Assembly (NCBI RefSeq): GCF_022347725.1
Contig: NZ_JAKRGB010000007.1
Coordinates: 124,001 to 188,000 of the forward strand
DNA: 64,000 nt
Direction: 5' to 3'
Source: Ruegeria sp. Ofav3-42
Lineage (GTDB): Bacteria > Pseudomonadota > Alphaproteobacteria > Rhodobacterales > Rhodobacteraceae
In this document: piece after piece, positions 17,165 to 25,984 of the stretch
Numbering within the stretch: the stretch's first letter is position 1
Layout: each line of letters starts with the position of its first letter
Program-made: the position numbers and the translations under genes
The notes under the pieces: model-generated
The model's input: only the letters and a program-made list of their open reading frames with translations
What the model was told of the DNA's origin: nothing
Databases searched by the model: none

Positions 17165-18319
17165 ATGTCAAAACGCGACTACTATGATGTGCTCGGCGTG
17201 TCCAAGGGCGCATCAGCGGACGAGATCAAGAAGGGTTTTCGTAAGAAAGCCAAAGAGTTGCATCCCGACCGCAACAAGGACAACCCGGATTCCGAGGCTC
17301 AGTTCAAGGAAGCGAACGAAGCCTATGACGTGCTGCGCGATGCCGACAAAAAGGCCGCGTATGACCGCTTTGGTCATGCCGCATTCGAAAATGGCATGGG
17401 GGGCGGTGGCCGCCCCGGTGGCGGTTTCGGCGGTCAGGGCGATTTTTCCAGCGCGTTCTCGGATGTCTTCGACGATCTGTTCGGCGATTTCATGGGTGGT
17501 CAACGCGGTGGCGCCGGCGGCGGTCGTCGCGCTGCGCGCGGGTCGGACCTGCGCTATAATCTGCGCGTAACGCTGGAAGAGGCGTTTTCGGGCCTGCAAA
17601 AAACGATCACTGTTCCCGCCGCTGTGGCATGTTCAGCCTGTGACGGCTCGGGCGCGGAAGGCGGTGTCGAGCCCACAACCTGCCCGACATGTTCCGGTAT
17701 GGGTAAGGTGCGCGCGCAGCAAGGATTTTTCACGGTCGAACGATCGTGCCCGACCTGTAACGGTCTTGGGCAGATTATCAAGAATCCCTGTAAATCCTGC
17801 GGTGGCGCCGGGCGGGTCGAAAAAGAACGCGCACTGTCCGTCAACATCCCTGCCGGTGTCGAAACCGGCACCCGCATCCGTCTTGCGGGCGAGGGTGAGG
17901 CCGGGATGCGTGGTGGTCCTCCGGGCGATCTGTACATTTTCGTAGAAGTTTCGGACCACAAGTTGTTCGAGCGTGACAGCGTGAACCTGTATTGCCGCGT
18001 GCCGGTCAGCATGGGCAAGGCCGCGCTGGGCGGATCGATCGAAGTGCCTACTATCGACGGTGGCCGTGGTCGGGTTCAAATCCCGGCTGGCAGCCAATCT
18101 GGTCGCCAAATGCGGTTGCGTGGCAAAGGCATGCCAGCCCTGCGCGGCGGTGGTGTAGGTGACATGTTCATCGAACTGGCGGTGGAAACACCGGTCAACC
18201 TGACCAGCCGACAGAAAGAACTGCTGCGCGAGTTTGATGATCTGGGTGAAGATAACCACCCGGAATCAAAAAGCTTTTTCTCGTCCGTCAAATCCTTCTG
18301 GGACGGCATGAAAGGCTAA
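17165..18319 (+). CDS. dnaJ: Chaperone DnaJ (Hsp40, type I)
   Basis: 384 residues with all type I parts in order. The J domain has HPDRN near residue 33. A Gly/Phe-rich linker spans about 75-120. Four zinc motifs follow ([32 protein letters not shown], about 155-220), then the C-terminal substrate domain. The ATG at 17165 follows AAGGA; an upstream in-frame start would add seven residues. It delivers substrates to DnaK and stimulates its ATPase. It is cotranscribed with dnaK across a hairpin and ends before a strong terminator. Confidence 0.98.
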   Translation: MSKRDYYDVLGVSKGASADEIKKGFRKKAKELHPDRNKDNPDSEAQFKEANEAYDVLRDADKKAAYDRFGHAAFENGMGGGGRPGGGFGGQGDFSSAFSDVFDDLFGDFMGGQRGGAGGGRRAARGSDLRYNLRVTLEEAFSGLQKTITVPAAVACSACDGSGAEGGVEPTTCPTCSGMGKVRAQQGFFTVERSCPTCNGLGQIIKNPCKSCGGAGRVEKERALSVNIPAGVETGTRIRLAGEGEAGMRGGPPGDLYIFVEVSDHKLFERDSVNLYCRVPVSMGKAALGGSIEVPTIDGGRGRVQIPAGSQSGRQMRLRGKGMPALRGGGVGDMFIELAVETPVNLTSRQKELLREFDDLGEDNHPESKSFFSSVKSFWDGMKG

Positions 18320-18340
18320 GTGCCCCGATAATCTACACGC

Positions 18341-18372
18341 AAAAGGCCGGTCCCAAGGGACCGGCCTTTTTT
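18341..18372 (+). terminator. Rho-independent terminator after dnaJ
   Basis: Perfect inverted repeat AAAAGGCCGGTCCC / GGGACCGGCCTTTT followed by more T. Arms are 18341-18354 and 18357-18370. It ends the dnaKJ transcript and separates it from the thiamin operon. Confidence 0.92.
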
Positions 18373-18446
18373 GAGTCCAGTTTGGCCAACGTTACACTCG
18401 AAATTGGCCCTTGATTCCACCCGCAACCCCTGAGAATGTCGGCCCA

Positions 18447-18535
18447 ACCGTTGGGGTGCCCTGCTTGGGGGCTGAGAGGCGTGACTGCGCTAACCCATCG
18501 AACCTGATCCGGGCAATACCGGCGTAGGGAACGGT
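18447..18535 (+). ncRNA. TPP riboswitch (THI element)
   Basis: The conserved blocks are in order: GGGGTGCC, GGGGGCTGAGAG, ACCCATCGAACCTGATC, GGGCAATACC and GGCGTAGGGAA. P1 closes exactly: ACCGTT (18447-18452) pairs with AACGGT (18530-18535). It binds thiamin pyrophosphate and should repress the ten-gene thi operon that begins at 18592. The downstream sequence can switch between two pairings that expose or hide the thiD ribosome site. Confidence 0.95.
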
Positions 18536-18562
18536 CTCACAGTGCTTAGACGTTTTCCATGC

Positions 18563-18589
18563 CGTTGCCCATTATAAACCGGAGCAACG
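18563..18589 (+). promoter_or_regulatory. Ribosome-site sequestering hairpin of the TPP riboswitch
   Basis: CGTTGC (18563-18568) can pair with GCAACG (18584-18589), which encloses the GGAG ribosome site (18581-18584) of thiD. The same left arm, within CCGTTGCCC (18562-18570), can instead pair with GGGAACGG (18527-18534), the 3' side of the aptamer P1, with one bulged base. This predicts translational control: TPP keeps P1 closed and the ribosome site hidden. Confidence 0.7.
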
Positions 18590-18591
18590 AC

Positions 18592-19395
18592 ATGGCACCT
18601 ATTGCCTTAACAATCGCAGGGTCTGACAGCGGCGGAGGGGCCGGAATTCAGGCCGATCTCAAGGCAATGTCGGCGCTTGGGGTTTATGGGGCCAGCGTGA
18701 TCACCGCAGTGACGGCCCAGAACACCAGGGCTGTGACTGCTGTGCATGGCATTCCACTGGACATCATTGCTGCTCAGATCGACGCTGTTCTGACCGACCT
18801 TGATGTTGGCGCGATCAAGATCGGCATGCTGGCGACACCAGAGATCATCCACAGTGTCGCCGACAGGATTGCGGGTTTTTCCGGGCCGGTTGTTCTGGAC
18901 CCCGTCATGATCGCAAAATCCGGCGATGCGCTATTGGCCGAGGAGGCCGTACAAACAATGCGCGACGTGTTGCTGCCCCGCGCGACCGTGCTGACGCCCA
19001 ATCTGCCCGAAGCGGCATGTTTATTGGGTGGCGCGCCGGCGGACACCCTGGATGAAATGATCGCGCAGGGACACGATCTTTGTGAGATGGGCGCGGACGC
19101 GGTCCTGATGAAAGGCGGCCATGGCAAAGGCGACATTTGCCACGATCTTCTAGTTACGACCGAAGGCGTGACCAGTGAATTCACGGCTCCGCGCCAGCAG
19201 ACCCACAATACCCACGGAACAGGCTGCACTCTGTCCTCGTCGATCGCGGCCGGGTTGGCCAAGGGCCTTTCGCTGACCGATGCCGTGGCTCAGGCACATG
19301 GCTACTTGCAGGGTGCCATCACCCAGGCCGATGGTCTGAATATCGGGCAGGGGCACGGTCCAGTGCATCACTTCCATCGGGTCTGGTCCGCGTGA
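18592..19395 (+). CDS. thiD: Hydroxymethylpyrimidine/phosphomethylpyrimidine kinase
   Basis: Ribokinase-fold kinase of 267 residues. The N-terminal IAGSDSGGGAGIQADLK (about 8-24) binds HMP, and the C-terminal NTHGTGCTLSS (near 206) is the anion hole with the catalytic cysteine/aspartate region. It phosphorylates HMP and HMP-P to HMP-PP for thiamin synthesis, and so links salvage (TenA, ThiXYZ) to ThiE. ATG 18592 has GGAG upstream, controlled by the riboswitch; a frame-open ATG at 18559 lies inside the regulatory hairpin and is not likely. Its stop overlaps thiO. Confidence 0.95.
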   Translation: MAPIALTIAGSDSGGGAGIQADLKAMSALGVYGASVITAVTAQNTRAVTAVHGIPLDIIAAQIDAVLTDLDVGAIKIGMLATPEIIHSVADRIAGFSGPVVLDPVMIAKSGDALLAEEAVQTMRDVLLPRATVLTPNLPEAACLLGGAPADTLDEMIAQGHDLCEMGADAVLMKGGHGKGDICHDLLVTTEGVTSEFTAPRQQTHNTHGTGCTLSSSIAAGLAKGLSLTDAVAQAHGYLQGAITQADGLNIGQGHGPVHHFHRVWSA

Positions 19396-20369
19396 CGGTC
19401 TGGACGGTCATAGGGGCCGGTGTGGCCGGATTGGCGGTCGCGTCCGAGCTTGTTTCGCGCGGAGCAAAGGTGCAGGTATTTGATCCTGGCGGCCCGCCTG
19501 GCCCGCACGGCTGTTCGTGGTGGGCCGGCGGTATGCTCGCGCCCTGGTGTGAGTACGAAAATGCCGAAGAACCCGTTCTGCGCCTTGGACAGGTGGCGAT
19601 TGACTGGTGGGCTGCGCGGACGCAGGTTCACAGGAACGGCACGCTGGTCGTCGCAAACCCGCGCGATCTGCCTGATCTGCGCCGCTTCGCCCGAAGAACC
19701 GAAGCCTTTTCTGAGGTCAGCGCGGCAAAAGTGGCTGAATTAGAGCCTGATCTAAGCAATTTCAGCAAGGGCCTGTTCTTCAGCGACGAGGCTCATCTGG
19801 ACCCCCGTCAGGCATTGCAGGATTTGTCCCGCCAGCTTCGGGATCAAGGGGTCGAAATCCACCAAAGGCTGGCGCCGACGCAGTTGGAAAACGCCATTGA
19901 TTGCCGCGGTCTGCACGCACGCGAGTACCTGCACGACCTGCGTGGAGTCAAAGGCGAGATGCTGGTGATCCGGTGCCCGGACGTATCCCTGACCCGACCG
20001 GTGCGTCTGCTGCATCCGCGCATGCCGCTTTATATCGTGCCGCGCGGGGATGGCGTCTACATGCTGGGCGCAACGATGATCGAATCCGAGGATAGCAGCC
20101 GCATCACCGCGCGTTCGATGCTGGAGTTACTCAGCGCCGCCTACGCGTTGAACCCCGCCTTTGGCGAGGCCGAAGTGCTGGAAATCGGCGTCGATCTGCG
20201 CCCGGCCTTTCCTGACAACCTGCCACGCATCAGGCGGTTGGGACGAACAATCTATGCCAACGGCCTCTATCGCCACGGCTACCTTCTGGCCCCCGCACTG
20301 GCGCAGGGGGTGGCCGATCTGGCGTTGGACAACAAACATTCGGAGATGGTCGATGAAGATCGTGCTTAA
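19392..20369 (+). CDS. thiO: Glycine oxidase ThiO
   Basis: FAD-dependent D-amino-acid-oxidase-type protein, 325 residues. The dinucleotide motif GAGVAGLAVASEL lies near residues 8-20, GGMLAPW near 48, and the C-terminal NGLYRHGYLLAPAL block contacts flavin. It oxidises glycine to the imine used by ThiG for the thiazole ring and replaces the radical enzyme ThiH in aerobes. The GTG start overlaps the thiD stop (GTGA), and the 3' end overlaps thiS by 17 bp. Context makes glycine the likely substrate. Confidence 0.93.
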   Translation: MTVWTVIGAGVAGLAVASELVSRGAKVQVFDPGGPPGPHGCSWWAGGMLAPWCEYENAEEPVLRLGQVAIDWWAARTQVHRNGTLVVANPRDLPDLRRFARRTEAFSEVSAAKVAELEPDLSNFSKGLFFSDEAHLDPRQALQDLSRQLRDQGVEIHQRLAPTQLENAIDCRGLHAREYLHDLRGVKGEMLVIRCPDVSLTRPVRLLHPRMPLYIVPRGDGVYMLGATMIESEDSSRITARSMLELLSAAYALNPAFGEAEVLEIGVDLRPAFPDNLPRIRRLGRTIYANGLYRHGYLLAPALAQGVADLALDNKHSEMVDEDRA

Positions 20370-20547
20370 CGGCGAACCGCGAGAGGTGCGCGCCGAAACC
20401 CTTGCCGAGCTTTTGCAGGAATGTGGGTTCTCGGGCCGTGTCGCCACGGCGGTAAACGAAGACTTTGTGCCTTCGAGCCTGCGCATTGCCCACGCACTTA
20501 AAGTTGGCGACCGGGTCGAAATCGTCGCACCGATGCAGGGGGGCTGA
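20353..20547 (+). CDS. thiS: Sulfur carrier protein ThiS
   Basis: 64-residue ubiquitin-like protein beginning MKIVLNGEP and ending in the required Gly-Gly (PMQGG). Its C-terminus is adenylated by the ThiF-like protein encoded downstream and turned into a thiocarboxylate that feeds sulfur to ThiG. The start at 20353 lies inside the thiO end; an open frame running back to 20161 is not ThiS-like. thiG begins 3 bp after the stop. Confidence 0.95.
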   Translation: MKIVLNGEPREVRAETLAELLQECGFSGRVATAVNEDFVPSSLRIAHALKVGDRVEIVAPMQGG

Positions 20548-20550
20548 GGG

Positions 20551-21315
20551 ATGAAAAAGTTCTACGGCACACAACTGCCCAACCGGCTTATGCTGGGCAC
20601 GGCGCAATATCCCAGCCCCGCGATCCTGGAGCGGGCGTTTCGGGACAGTGGCGCCGGGGTGGCTACTGTATCGCTGCGGCGCGAATCCGGTGCGGGACAG
20701 ACCTTTTGGCAGATGATCCGCGAGTTGGGCGTGCTGATCCTACCCAATACCGCCGGGTGCCACACGGTCAAAGAGGCTGTGACCACCGCCCATATGGCGC
20801 GCGAGGTATTCGATACCAAATGGATCAAGCTGGAACTGATTGGTCACACGGACAGCCTGCAGCCGGATGTGTTCCAATTGGTCGAAGCTGCGCGCATTCT
20901 CACCGAAGACGGATTCGAGGTCTTTCCCTACACCACGGACGATCTGATCGTGGGTGAACGCCTGCTGGCCGCAGGGTGTGAGGTTTTGATGCCATGGGGT
21001 GCCCCGATTGGTTCGGGTCGTGGGCTTAACAACGAATACGCGCTGCGCGCGATGCGGGCGGAATTCCCAGATGTGCCACTGGTGATTGATGCCGGTATCG
21101 GCCTGCCCAGTCACGCGGCCAAAGCAATGGAATTGGGCTATGACGCGGTTCTTTTGAACACCGCCGTTGCACGGGCTGGAGATCCAGCAGCGATGGCCAA
21201 AGCAATGATGCTGGCAATCGAAGCCGGGCAACTGGCCCATCAGGCTGACCCGATCGAGGCGCGCGACATGGCCGAACCTTCGACCCCAGTCATCGGAAAG
21301 GCGTTCCTGTCATGA
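20551..21315 (+). CDS. thiG: Thiazole synthase ThiG
   Basis: 254-residue (beta/alpha)8 enzyme. [12 protein letters not shown] opens the chain, the Schiff-base lysine lies in [10 protein letters not shown] near residue 92, and [11 protein letters not shown] near 150 and IDAGIG bind phosphate. It joins deoxyxylulose phosphate, dehydroglycine and ThiS-thiocarboxylate into the thiazole phosphate carboxylate. It lies between thiS (3-bp gap) and thiE (overlap), matching pathway order. Confidence 0.96.
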   Translation: MKKFYGTQLPNRLMLGTAQYPSPAILERAFRDSGAGVATVSLRRESGAGQTFWQMIRELGVLILPNTAGCHTVKEAVTTAHMAREVFDTKWIKLELIGHTDSLQPDVFQLVEAARILTEDGFEVFPYTTDDLIVGERLLAAGCEVLMPWGAPIGSGRGLNNEYALRAMRAEFPDVPLVIDAGIGLPSHAAKAMELGYDAVLLNTAVARAGDPAAMAKAMMLAIEAGQLAHQADPIEARDMAEPSTPVIGKAFLS

Positions 21316-21908
21316 CCCTCGACCGGTTTTACCCGATTTTCGACCACTCGGACTGGCTGCGCCGGATGCTGCCTTTGGGTGTGAAGCTGGTGCAGTTGCG
21401 GATCAAGGATCAACCGGATGAGGTTGTGCACGAACAGATCGCGATTTCGCGTGACCTGTGCCGCGCACATGATGCCGTTCTGGTTGTTAATGACTACTGG
21501 CAGGCGGCCATCGATGCGGGTTGCGACTGGATTCATCTGGGACAGGAGGATCTGGACAACGCGGACTTGAAAGCAATTCGCAAGGCGGGGCTGAAGCTGG
21601 GTGTCTCGACCCATGACGATGACGAACTTGAGCGCGTTCTGGCGATGACCCCCAATTACGTCGCCTTGGGACCGGTATACCCAACGATCCTGAAAAAGAT
21701 GAAATGGGAACAACAGGGGCTGCCGCGCGTGACCGAATGGAAATCCCGCGTGGGGGACATCCCTTTGGTCGGGATTGGAGGGATGAGCGTTGAACGCGCG
21801 CCCGGCGTCTTGCAAGCGGGCGCGGACATCGTGTCGGCCGTGACGGACATCACCCTGAATGCTGATCCCGAAGCGCGGGTACGAGCATGGATTGAGGCCA
21901 CCCGATGA
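21312..21908 (+). CDS. thiE: Thiamin-phosphate synthase
   Basis: 198 residues, TIM barrel. [13 protein letters not shown] (near 25), [21 protein letters not shown] (in two adjacent blocks) and the phosphate-binding IGGMSVE near 157 are all ThiE hallmarks. It couples HMP-PP with the thiazole phosphate to give thiamin phosphate. The ATG overlaps the thiG stop, and the stop overlaps the next ATG, so it is fully coupled. A kinase for the last step (thiL) is not in the window. Confidence 0.95.
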   Translation: MTLDRFYPIFDHSDWLRRMLPLGVKLVQLRIKDQPDEVVHEQIAISRDLCRAHDAVLVVNDYWQAAIDAGCDWIHLGQEDLDNADLKAIRKAGLKLGVSTHDDDELERVLAMTPNYVALGPVYPTILKKMKWEQQGLPRVTEWKSRVGDIPLVGIGGMSVERAPGVLQAGADIVSAVTDITLNADPEARVRAWIEATR

Positions 21909-22867
21909 GCCGCTACGCGCGCCAGATGATCCTGCCTGAGGTCGGCGAACGGGGTCAGGCCCGTCTGTCCGAGGCGCGGGTTCTGGTGGTGGGTGCTGGT
22001 GGGCTGGCGGCACCGGTTCTGCCGTTGCTGGCCGGTGCCGGTGTTGGGCACCTGACCATCATGGATCGCGATGAGATTGCTTTGTCGAACCTGCATCGTC
22101 AGACAATGTTCACCGAACGGGACTGCGGGCACCCCAAGGCTGAGACCGCAGCAGAGCGCTGCCGGGCTATCAACAGTGAAATCTCGGTTTCGGCGGAAAA
22201 ACAGGCTCTAACCAGCGTAAATGCGCAGAAATTCGTTTCTGACGCGGATATCATCCTCGATTGCGCCGACAGCTATGCCGTTAGTTACACGCTTTCGGAT
22301 AGGTGCCGCGGGTTGGACAAACCCCTCATCAGTGCTTCGGTACTTGGTTTGTCGGGCTACGTTGGTGGCTTTTGTGGCGGTGCCCCGTCCTTGCGGGCGG
22401 TGTTTCCGGATGCGCCCGACAGCGGTGCCAGCTGCGCTACAGCGGGCGTTTTGGGGCCGGTGGTTGGCATGATTGGGGCAATGCAGGCGCAGATGGCGCT
22501 CAGCCTGATCCTTGGCATTGAGCCTTCGACACTTGGTCAAATGGTTCAGTTTGACGCCCGCACGCTACGCAGTACTTCGTTCCGCTTTGATGGCGCTTCG
22601 GAACCAGAGCAGCACTTTCCCTTTGTTTCCGCATGCCAGCTGACCCCCGATGACCTGATCGTCGAGCTTCGTGACCAGTATGAAGCACCCGAACCGATTC
22701 ATCCCGACGCGCACCGAGTGTCACCTCAGGCCTTAAAGGCAACTCAGCGCACGGGTCGACGGCTGGCCTTGTGTTGTGCCACCGGTCTGCGCGCTTGGCG
22801 TACTGCGGAAGAACTGAAACCGGATTGGCCGGGCGAGATTGTCCTCGTCGCGGCCTCAACCTCGTGA
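21905..22867 (+). CDS. thiF: ThiF/MoeB-family adenylyltransferase with rhodanese-like tail
   Basis: 320 residues. The E1-like domain has VVGAGGLAAPVLPLLAGAG (near residues 28-46), DRDEIALSNLHRQ (near 56) and AGVLGPVVGM (near 181). A short rhodanese-like segment follows from about 240, with its active-site loop LCCATGLRAWR near 292. It adenylates the ThiS C-terminus and may pass sulfur to it. The rhodanese part is shorter than a full domain. MoeB-type activity on molybdopterin synthase is possible, but the operon argues for ThiS. Confidence 0.88.
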   Translation: MSRYARQMILPEVGERGQARLSEARVLVVGAGGLAAPVLPLLAGAGVGHLTIMDRDEIALSNLHRQTMFTERDCGHPKAETAAERCRAINSEISVSAEKQALTSVNAQKFVSDADIILDCADSYAVSYTLSDRCRGLDKPLISASVLGLSGYVGGFCGGAPSLRAVFPDAPDSGASCATAGVLGPVVGMIGAMQAQMALSLILGIEPSTLGQMVQFDARTLRSTSFRFDGASEPEQHFPFVSACQLTPDDLIVELRDQYEAPEPIHPDAHRVSPQALKATQRTGRRLALCCATGLRAWRTAEELKPDWPGEIVLVAASTS

Positions 22868-22886
22868 ACAGAAGGAAACGCGAGAC

Positions 22887-23822
22887 ATGAAAAAGCTGAT
22901 GACAGCGATCGCCCTGCTGGCCGCCGCGCCGGCCTGGGCTGATGACAAGATGACGGTTCTGCTGGACTGGTTCGTCAACCCCGACCACGGACCCATCATC
23001 GTGGCGCAGGAAAATGGCTACTTCGCCGATGAAGGGCTGGAGATTGAAATCGTTCCGCCAGCTGATCCCTCCGCCCCGCCGCGTCTGGTTGCCGCCGGTC
23101 AGGCCGATCTGGCCGTGTCCTACCAGCCGCAATTGCACCTGCAAATCCACGAAGGTCTGCCGCTGAAACGTGTTGGCACATTGGTTGCGACGCCACTGAA
23201 CTGCCTGCTGGTGCTTGAGGATGGTCCGATCAAATCGCTGGCCGACCTCAAGGGTAAGAAAGTCGGCTTTTCGGTTGCGGGCGTCGAAGAGGCCGTGCTG
23301 AGCGCCATGCTCAAAGTTCACGACGTAGCGCTGGACGATATCGAGATGGTCAACGTCAACTTCTCGCTATCGCCGTCGCTGATGACCGGGCAGGTGGATG
23401 CGGTGATCGGGGCCTTCCGGAACTTTGAGCTGAACCAGATGGACATTGAAGGTGTCGCGGGCCGCTGCTTCTATATCGAGGAAGAAGGTGTGCCATCCTA
23501 TGATGAGCTGATCTATGTCGCCAACCCCGACACGATGGATGCCGATAAGGTTGCCCGCTTCCTGGCCGCAACCGAAAAGGCGACCCAGTTCATCGTCAAC
23601 AACCCGGAAAAAAGCTGGGAAATCTTTGCTGCCACCTCGCCTGAGTTGCAGGATGAGTTGAACGCCCGCGCCTGGATCGATACGTTGCCCCGCTTTGCGC
23701 TGCGTCCGGCAGGGTTTGATGCGGGCCGCTATGCCCGGTTCGAAGCGTTCCTGAAAGACAGCGGTATGATCGACAGCATCAACCCGGTCAACGACATCTC
23801 AGTCGACGTGACCGTGCAATGA
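22887..23822 (+). CDS. thiY: Pyrimidine-precursor ABC transporter substrate-binding protein (ThiY type)
   Basis: 311 residues with a cleavable signal peptide (MKKLMTAIALLAAAPAWA). An NMT1/THI5-like periplasmic domain follows: LDWFVNPDHGPIIVAQENGY, then EIVPPADPSAPPRLVAAGQ. It should capture formylaminopyrimidine or HMP in the periplasm for ThiXZ. ATG 22887 has AAGGA upstream and starts at the signal peptide; the frame extends back to 22839 inside thiF. It is followed by tenA with a 4-bp overlap. Confidence 0.9.
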   Translation: MKKLMTAIALLAAAPAWADDKMTVLLDWFVNPDHGPIIVAQENGYFADEGLEIEIVPPADPSAPPRLVAAGQADLAVSYQPQLHLQIHEGLPLKRVGTLVATPLNCLLVLEDGPIKSLADLKGKKVGFSVAGVEEAVLSAMLKVHDVALDDIEMVNVNFSLSPSLMTGQVDAVIGAFRNFELNQMDIEGVAGRCFYIEEEGVPSYDELIYVANPDTMDADKVARFLAATEKATQFIVNNPEKSWEIFAATSPELQDELNARAWIDTLPRFALRPAGFDAGRYARFEAFLKDSGMIDSINPVNDISVDVTVQ

Positions 23823-24493
23823 GCGACTATGGCAAAGCGTTCGCGCTGATGCGTGATGCCGCGCAGGGACCGTGGCGGGATTACACCCGCCACGCCTTTG
23901 TCGAAGGGATGAAGGACGGCACCCTGTCGCGAGAGGCATTTCTGCACTATCTGCGGCAGGACTACGTGTTCCTGATTCACTTTTCCCGCGCCTGGGCGCT
24001 GGCGGTTGTGAAATCAGAAACGCATTCCGAGATGCTGACAGCCGTTGCTACGGTGAACGCGCTGGTGGCTGAGGAAATGCAGCTGCATATCGGGATCTGT
24101 GAAGCTGAAGGGATTTCCAGAGAAGAGCTGTTCGCAACACCCGAACGCGCAGAAAACCTGGCCTACACGCGCTTTGTGCTTGAGGCCGGGTACAGCGGCG
24201 ATCTGCTCGATCTGCTGGCCGCCTTAGCGCCTTGCGTGATGGGCTATGGCGAGATCGGCGCGCGCTTGGCGGCTGAAGCCACATCCGAGGCCTATCGCGA
24301 TTGGATCAATACCTATGCCGGACCGGATTATCAAGACGCCTGCAAAGCGGTTGGAGAGCTGATGGATCAGGCTCTAACAAGGCGTATCGGTGCAGACTAT
24401 GTGGCTTCACCTCGCTGGCAGCGCCTGTGTCAAACCTTCCGCACCGCGACCGAACTTGAGGTTAATTTCTGGCAAATGGGTATGACCCCGTGA
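23819..24493 (+). CDS. tenA: Aminopyrimidine aminohydrolase / thiaminase II, TenA
   Basis: 224-residue all-helical TenA protein. The catalytic cysteine is in LAPCVMGYGEIG near residue 137, and the C-terminal glutamate is in TELEVNFWQMG near 215. It converts aminomethylpyrimidine breakdown products of thiamin to HMP, which ThiD then uses. With ThiXYZ this makes a salvage route from environmental thiamin debris. The ATG overlaps the thiY stop. Confidence 0.93.
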   Translation: MSDYGKAFALMRDAAQGPWRDYTRHAFVEGMKDGTLSREAFLHYLRQDYVFLIHFSRAWALAVVKSETHSEMLTAVATVNALVAEEMQLHIGICEAEGISREELFATPERAENLAYTRFVLEAGYSGDLLDLLAALAPCVMGYGEIGARLAAEATSEAYRDWINTYAGPDYQDACKAVGELMDQALTRRIGADYVASPRWQRLCQTFRTATELEVNFWQMGMTP

Positions 24494-25218
24494 CGCCAGC
24501 GCCCGATCTGACCGTCAGCGGATCCGCCTCCATCAACGGCGCGCCTTTGTTCGCGCCGTTGACCCTGACCCTTGCGGCGGGGCAATGGACCTGCCTGCTG
24601 GGCGGATCGGGCGTCGGAAAAACCACCATTCTGCGCCTGATTGCCGGCTTGGATACGGGTGCGGAATTCACCGGAGAGATTACGGCCAATGACCGCCAGC
24701 CGGTGCATGAGCGTGTCGCTTACATGGCGCAGGATGACTTGCTGTTACCTTGGGCCACCGTTGCACAGAACGTGTCGCTGGGCGCGCGGCTACGCGGTGA
24801 AAAGCCTGACCTGAAGCGCCGGGATCGTCTGATCGAACGGATGCGGCTTGAGGATCACCTGACCAAGAAACCTGCCGAACTATCCGGCGGTCAACGGCAG
24901 CGCGTGGCGCTGGCGCGCACATTGATGGAAGATCGCCCCATCGTGCTGCTGGACGAGCCCTTCTCGGCCCTCGATGCGCGCACGCGTGCCGACATGCAGG
25001 ATCTGGCGGCCGAAGCTCTGCAGGATCGTACCGTATTACTGGTCACCCATGATCCGGGCGAAGCTGCCCGGTTGGGCCAATCGATCGTGGTCATGACGCG
25101 GCATGGCCTGACGCCCTGTAGCCCGCCCCGCGCAATCGCGCCGCGCAAGGTTGATGACCTGGAAACGCTGGAAACCCAAGGCGCGCTGCTGCGCCTGTTG
25201 CGCGAGGAAGCGGCATGA
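24490..25218 (+). CDS. thiZ: Pyrimidine-precursor ABC transporter ATP-binding protein (ThiZ type)
   Basis: 242-residue ABC ATPase with Walker A LGGSGVGKTT (about residues 37-46), Q-loop MAQDDLLLPW, signature LSGGQRQR near 133 and Walker B IVLLDEPFSALD near 152. It is of the nitrate/sulfonate/taurine transporter type. The GTG start overlaps tenA and the 3' end overlaps thiX. It powers uptake through ThiX with ThiY as receptor. Confidence 0.9.
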   Translation: MTPAPDLTVSGSASINGAPLFAPLTLTLAAGQWTCLLGGSGVGKTTILRLIAGLDTGAEFTGEITANDRQPVHERVAYMAQDDLLLPWATVAQNVSLGARLRGEKPDLKRRDRLIERMRLEDHLTKKPAELSGGQRQRVALARTLMEDRPIVLLDEPFSALDARTRADMQDLAAEALQDRTVLLVTHDPGEAARLGQSIVVMTRHGLTPCSPPRAIAPRKVDDLETLETQGALLRLLREEAA

Positions 25219-25949
25219 AGGTGCTGTCAGCCATTGCGGCGACGGTGTTTGCGCTGGCCATCTGGCAGGGGATCGTCAGTCTGACCGGTCTTCCCAAGTT
25301 CATTCTTCCGGGTCCGGCTTTGGTGGCCGAGACGTGGTGGCAGAACCGCTGGATTATTGCAGAACACACATGGGTGACCGCAGTTGAAGTTGTCGTTGGC
25401 CTCGCCTGCGGTACAGTTCTGGGGGTTCTGACCGCGTTGCAATTGGCTAATTCCCGGGTGGCGCGGGTGTTGGTGCAGCCGATGCTGGTGTTTACCCAAG
25501 CGCTTCCCGTCTTTGCATTGGCGCCTCTGCTGACCTTGTGGCTGGGATATGGTTTGTGGTCCAAGGTCGCGATGGCAGTGCTGATCATCTATTTCCCGAT
25601 CACCTCGTCCTTTTTTGACGGGCTTATGCGGACCCCAGCCGGGTATCTGGATCTGGCGCGCACGATGCAGGCCAGCCCACGCTCGGTGTTGTGGCACATT
25701 CGTATTCCCGCCGCTTTGCCCTCGCTGGCCTCTGGTATGCGGCTGGCTGCGGTCTATGCTCCGATCGGGGCGGTGATCGGCGAATGGGTCGGGTCGTCAC
25801 AAGGGCTTGGGTATTTGATGCTGCTGGCCAACGGCCGTGCCAAAACGGACTTGATGTTTGCGGCGATGCTGACGCTGGGCGTGTTCTCGATCCTGTTACA
25901 CCTGATTGTCCGGCGCGCCACCGCGCATATGGCCGGCGAGATGCGTTAA
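25215..25949 (+). CDS. thiX: Pyrimidine-precursor ABC transporter permease (ThiX type)
   Basis: 244-residue inner-membrane permease with about six hydrophobic segments and the EAA-like loop ARTMQASPRSVLWHIRIPAA in two neighbouring parts near residues 145-165. This places it with SsuC/ThiX permeases. It is the last gene of the riboswitch operon, with a 4-bp overlap with thiZ. radC begins 36 bp later and may still be read from this transcript. Confidence 0.9.
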   Translation: MKVLSAIAATVFALAIWQGIVSLTGLPKFILPGPALVAETWWQNRWIIAEHTWVTAVEVVVGLACGTVLGVLTALQLANSRVARVLVQPMLVFTQALPVFALAPLLTLWLGYGLWSKVAMAVLIIYFPITSSFFDGLMRTPAGYLDLARTMQASPRSVLWHIRIPAALPSLASGMRLAAVYAPIGAVIGEWVGSSQGLGYLMLLANGRAKTDLMFAAMLTLGVFSILLHLIVRRATAHMAGEMR

Positions 25950-25984
25950 CCATTCAGAAACCGATTCTGCGGCACGGTAGGGTC

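Noticed and set aside
20161-20352. Longer ThiS start inside thiO
   Set aside because: The extra sequence is not ThiS-like; ATG 20353 gives the normal 64-residue carrier.
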